Position numbers and translations under genes: made by a program | Shown: piece by piece, positions 60,907 through 64,000 of the stretch | Layout: every line of letters begins with the position of its first letter | How positions within the stretch are numbered: position 1 is the first letter of the stretch | NCBI GenBank assembly: GCA_041686355.1 | Contig: JAWLDZ010000002.1 | Location: forward strand, 1-64,000 | Length of the DNA: 64,000 nt | Source: DSBN01 sp041686355 | Lineage (GTDB): Bacteria > Spirochaetota > Spirochaetia > DSM-16054 > Sediminispirochaetaceae | Direction: 5' to 3' | Notes under the pieces: model-generated | What the model was told of the DNA's origin: nothing | The model's database searches: none | Seen by the model: only the letters and a program-made list of their open reading frames with translations

Positions 60907-61752
60907 ATGGAGTTTTTTGAAAACGAGTTTTTTTCACGGTATCTAAATACTGCGGTTTTGCATGAAGTAATCCAAATTGCACTTCTAATAGCGGTAGGTT
61001 TTCTGTTTGTGAAGTTATTAGATTTTCTTGTTCGCCGTACCATAACCAGAAATGCATCAGAACAGGTTAAAGCAATTTTTCATAAAATTGTCACCTACAG
61101 CGGATGGGCCCTGATTACTCTATTAGTTTTAGCTCAACTCGGCTTACGTTTATCGGCCCTGTTGGGAGCCGCTGGAGTAGTTGGAATTGCAGTCGGCATT
61201 GCATCACAAAAGAGCTTGGGTAATATCATCAGCGGATTTTTCTTAATGTCTGATAAAACCTTTGAGGTGGGCGACGTAATTAGTGTTGGGACTAAAACCG
61301 GAGTGGTACACTCCCTCGATTTGCTGTCGATTAAGCTGAGAACCTTTGATAATACGCTAATACGAATACCGAATGATTCGATTATATCCACCGAAATAAC
61401 AAATATTACACGCTTTCCAATCCGACGAATGGATTTTAAAATACAGGTTGCGTATAAGAATGACCTCACCAAGGTAAAACCACTGTTGTTTGAAGCGGCC
61501 CGGGGGAACCCTTTATGCCTGGATGAACCGGAGCCGTTTTTTTTGTATAAAGAGTTCGGGGCTTCGGGTATTGAGATACTATTTGCCGTGTGGTTTGAAA
61601 AGAGTGATTACGTAAGCGTAAAAAACAGCGTGTTTGAAGATATTAAAAACAGCTTTGAAAAAGCAGGCATCGAAATACCCTTCCAGCATATAACAGTGTA
61701 TGCAGGATCGAATACACGGCCTTTTCCGATACAACATTTCGAAGCACTTTGA
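60907..61752 (+). CDS. MscS-family mechanosensitive channel
   Basis: MscS channels open under membrane tension to release solutes. The 281-residue protein has three N-terminal spans (about 17-38, 56-78, 80-100) with the pore helix region LGAAGVVGIAVGIASQKSLGN, and the beta domain EVGDVISVGTKTGVVHSL plus RIPNDSIISTEITNITR. It lies 12 bases after the DUF432-like gene in the same run as the two-component genes. Confidence 0.92.
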   Translation: MEFFENEFFSRYLNTAVLHEVIQIALLIAVGFLFVKLLDFLVRRTITRNASEQVKAIFHKIVTYSGWALITLLVLAQLGLRLSALLGAAGVVGIAVGIASQKSLGNIISGFFLMSDKTFEVGDVISVGTKTGVVHSLDLLSIKLRTFDNTLIRIPNDSIISTEITNITRFPIRRMDFKIQVAYKNDLTKVKPLLFEAARGNPLCLDEPEPFFLYKEFGASGIEILFAVWFEKSDYVSVKNSVFEDIKNSFEKAGIEIPFQHITVYAGSNTRPFPIQHFEAL

Positions 61753-61784
61753 AATGTCATGTGTAGTAGAGGCTATGGTGGGGT

Positions 61785-63452
61785 TTAACGAATTTCCCGC
61801 AAAGCCTGAGCGATGTTAAGCAGATGGTCGCCGATTTTTTCTATATGTCGTACCATGTCCATATAAAGCAGCTCTGCTTTCACATCGGAGCCCTCCTTAA
61901 TTCTGCGGCGGGCTGCTTTTTGTAGAGTATTGCGATAGCCGTCTACCTGATTCTCCAGATCAATTGCCTGCTCCATCTCTTGCGCGCTCAAATGCTTATT
62001 CATATGCTTAATGATGAAAGCAAGGTAGCTGTGAACCGTTTCCAAATAGGGGCGCAGATCATTAAGCCCTGAATCCGGAATAAAGAGTTCCTTGTCATAT
62101 CTGCGTTTTGATAGAATAAGCAGATTAAAGCAGCTGTCGCCTACGCTTTCAAGCTCATGTACAATTCGCATAAGATGATTCACGTTCTCCGCACTGCTGG
62201 TCTTAAGGTTTTCCATAGACAGGTGTGCAAGGAAACGTGATAACTCTTCCTGCATACGGTCTGTAAGCTCCTCCTTAGAAGCAAGCTCCTCGACCTCGTC
62301 CTTCAACTTTTTAGTTGGATTATTAAAGACATACATAAAGGAAGAGTACATCTGCTCGGTTATCTGGGCCATTTTAAGGATCTCTGATTTGGCAGTCAAT
62401 AAATTGAGCTCAGGTGTGTCCTGCATGGAATAGGAGATGTATTCTAAGCGATATTCGTGGGGTTGAGCTTTTTCCGCGGGAGGCAGCGGTATAAAAAACT
62501 TAACTATTCGCTCAAGCCAATTTACAAAATTGATAAAAAAGAGGGTATTAATTACATTAAAAGTAGTATGGAACATTGCCAAATGCGCGGTAATGCCTGC
62601 TTTTGAGTCCATCGAACCGGGAACTAAGCTGTCGACTAGGGCGATGATCGGAAAGAATAGAAATTGAATCCAAATAATACCAAGTATATTAAACATCAAA
62701 TGGGCGAGGGCCGCCCGCCGGGCATGTACATCGGTTCCTAGCGATGCAATCATGGCAGTAATGGTGGTTCCAATGTTTTCACCTAATACCATAGCGGCTG
62801 CGTTCGGAAAATCAATCCAGCCGGAAAATGCCATGGTCAGGGTAATGGCCATTGAAGCACTGGAGGACTGCAGTAAAACTGTGAGTCCGGCTCCTATTAG
62901 TATGAATAGAAAACGTGACAGCAGCCCATAACCGGTGAGATTAACTACAAACTGAAAGGATTCGGGATGAGCATCGATCTCAGGTACGGATGCTTTTAGA
63001 AAGGAGAGCCCGAGGAACAGGAGACCAAATCCAATGAGGGTTTCACCCCATTCGCTTTTTTTAATTCTTTTCCAGAATATGAGGGGAAGGCCAATACCAA
63101 TGGCCGGCAGGGCGATTGCCGAAATATCAAACTTAAAGCCGAGGATGGCAACTATCCATCCGGTTACAGTGGTGCCGATATTCGCACCCATGATGACGCC
63201 GATGGCCTGAACTAATGAAAGCAGCCCCGCATTTACGAAACTGACAACCATCACGGTAGTAGCGGATGAAGACTGAATAATGGCTGTCATTCCGAAACCG
63301 GTAGCTACACCAGCAAAACGGTTGCCCGTCATAAACCCCAGGATAGCCTGCAACTTATCGCCGGCAGCCTTCTGAATGCCGTCGCTCATGGTGCGCATGC
63401 CGTATAAGAACAGGCCTAAACTGCCGATCAATTCAAAAAATTGTAGTACCAT
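61785..63452 (-). CDS. Na/Pi cotransporter family protein with PhoU-like domain
   Basis: The N-terminal part has about eight spans and the repeated QSSSATT and QSSSASM motifs (AIIQSSSATTVMVV, VLLQSSSASMAIT), the signature of NptA-type sodium-phosphate transporters. The C-terminal 200 residues are helical and PhoU-like (MRIVHELESVGDSCFNLL and VRHIEKIGDHLLNIA). The 555 residues fit the family. It is convergent with mscS. Confidence 0.9.
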   Translation of the reverse strand: MVLQFFELIGSLGLFLYGMRTMSDGIQKAAGDKLQAILGFMTGNRFAGVATGFGMTAIIQSSSATTVMVVSFVNAGLLSLVQAIGVIMGANIGTTVTGWIVAILGFKFDISAIALPAIGIGLPLIFWKRIKKSEWGETLIGFGLLFLGLSFLKASVPEIDAHPESFQFVVNLTGYGLLSRFLFILIGAGLTVLLQSSSASMAITLTMAFSGWIDFPNAAAMVLGENIGTTITAMIASLGTDVHARRAALAHLMFNILGIIWIQFLFFPIIALVDSLVPGSMDSKAGITAHLAMFHTTFNVINTLFFINFVNWLERIVKFFIPLPPAEKAQPHEYRLEYISYSMQDTPELNLLTAKSEILKMAQITEQMYSSFMYVFNNPTKKLKDEVEELASKEELTDRMQEELSRFLAHLSMENLKTSSAENVNHLMRIVHELESVGDSCFNLLILSKRRYDKELFIPDSGLNDLRPYLETVHSYLAFIIKHMNKHLSAQEMEQAIDLENQVDGYRNTLQKAARRRIKEGSDVKAELLYMDMVRHIEKIGDHLLNIAQALREIR

Positions 63453-63541
63453 AATTTATAAGGGCAATTTAATATAAACCTAATAAAAGGACAAGTATGG
63501 AAGACGGGAAATCTGCTTTTTCTAGTAATAAGAAAGAAAAA

Positions 63542-63572
63542 GCCCTAAGGACTTGAAACAAGTACTTAGGGC
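63542..63572 (-). terminator. Rho-independent terminator of the tRNA-Gly gene
   Basis: On the minus strand a 14-bp stem with one mismatch (GCCCTAAGTACTTG with CAAGTCCTTAGGGC) encloses TTT and is followed by TTTTT. Confidence 0.85.
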
Positions 63573-63582
63573 AACCTACATA

Positions 63583-63654
<72 letters not shown>

Positions 63655-63971
63655 GCGGAATAACTGTATGCATATAGATACTAAAAAACGGCAGTTATGT
63701 CAAGCAGGGGGGCCTCGAAAACCGGATTTATATCATCTTCGAGGCATCACCGGGGTGGCACCGGGGGGTCCAGCGGGACACGCACTTAAAGCCTCTTTAC
63801 AGCTTTTCCCTTGGATAATATCGTTGATTGTTGTATATTTTACTCAGGTTCAGCCCGGTTTAAACATCTTCTATTTGGAGTTCCATTAGTGATTTCATTT
63901 GGGCAAGCTATTAGAGCATAAAGACTTAATTTTGTAAGGCTCAAGATACATACACACAAGGAAAATCTACT
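63655..63971. other. Non-coding region right of the tRNA
   Basis: Of this 317-base stretch, the left 50 bases hold the tRNA promoter. A G-rich patch (CACCGGGG twice near 63750-63770) follows. The remainder has an open frame of 73 codons at 63668 that I judge spurious. I see no other gene, RNA or clear promoter for the gene that starts at 63972. Confidence 0.4.
63675..63703 (-). promoter_or_regulatory. Promoter of the tRNA-Gly gene
   Basis: On the minus strand TTGACA (63703-63698) and TATCTA (63680-63675) are 17 bases apart; transcription would start about 13 bases before the mature tRNA 5' end. Confidence 0.55.
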
Positions 63972-64000
63972 ATGATAATATTTAATACACACGGCAAAAC
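63972..64000 (+). CDS. Start of a gene cut by the window end
   Basis: An ATG at 63972 preceded by AAGGAAAATCTACT opens MIIFNTHGK and runs off the end. Too short to identify. Confidence 0.4.

Noticed and set aside
63668..63889. 73-codon open frame right of the tRNA
   Set aside because: No ribosome site, no family pattern, and it overlaps the tRNA promoter on the other strand.

Overview
The window looks like a chromosomal segment of a free-living spirochaete (Spirochaetaceae-like). The evidence is two FlaB-type flagellins next to flaG, fliD, fliW, csrA, flgK and flgL, PilZ proteins embedded in the flagellar cluster, a class III nucleotidyl cyclase, and several small proteins I associate with spirochaetes only. 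Exported proteins, FabV and NagZ fit a diderm cell. I see no insertion sequence, prophage, CRISPR array or rRNA operon. One tRNA (Gly, UCC) lies near the right end. The species cannot be named from the sequence alone.

Layout. 1-7.2 kb: rex, an L-cysteine desulfidase-like gene, a ParA/MinD-like ATPase, a class III cyclase, trmJ and an XRE-cupin regulator. 7.2-20 kb: a fatty-acid block with fabD-fabG-fabF-fabZ-fabV and fabH on the minus strand, divergent from accB-accC-accD-accA, an AI-2E family permease, trpS and a MutY-like glycosylase. 20-29.5 kb: deoD, a phosphohexomutase, a pyridoxal kinase, a HAD phosphatase, an MTAN-like nucleosidase, a tiny zinc-ribbon protein, and capA-like, brkB-like and exported-protein genes. 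29.6-33.1 kb: an MrfA/MrfB (YprA/YprB) repair pair. 33.1-38.2 kb: a minus-strand run trxB-nagZ-GNAT-glgA. 38.4-52 kb: flagellar genes flgN-flgK-flgL-fliW-csrA (plus) and flaB-flaB-flaG-fliD-unknown-PilZ (minus), with tsaE, tsaB and an HD-GYP gene between them. 52.3-63.5 kb: U32 peptidase (RlhA-like), PlzA-like PilZ protein, M29 aminopeptidase, phosphoribosyltransferase, a charged helix protein, a Cys-rich protein, a two-component system, a DUF432-like protein, MscS and a Na/Pi cotransporter. The tRNA and the first codons of another gene follow.

How parts work together. The FASII and acetyl-CoA carboxylase genes are nearly complete, lacking acpP. A shared 21-bp inverted-repeat motif lies over the -35 regions of the accB and fabD promoters and is a candidate fatty-acid operator. 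FliW and CsrA are encoded by overlapping genes, and both flagellin leaders carry a small hairpin with GGA in its loop, about 18-21 nt before a GGA in the Shine-Dalgarno site. That is the expected arrangement for CsrA control of flagellin translation, and the two stems show compensatory changes. A strong sigma-28 promoter precedes flgN.

Several start codons sit at the predicted transcription start of a good sigma-70 promoter, which suggests leaderless mRNAs. The MutY-like protein lacks the iron-sulfur cluster cysteines and has Glu where the catalytic Asp is expected. The cyclase has Ile in place of the transition-state Asn. I did not find a clear entirely new multi-gene system. The strongest leads are the fatty-acid operator, the flagellin leader hairpins, the atypical glycosylase and the leaderless promoter set.
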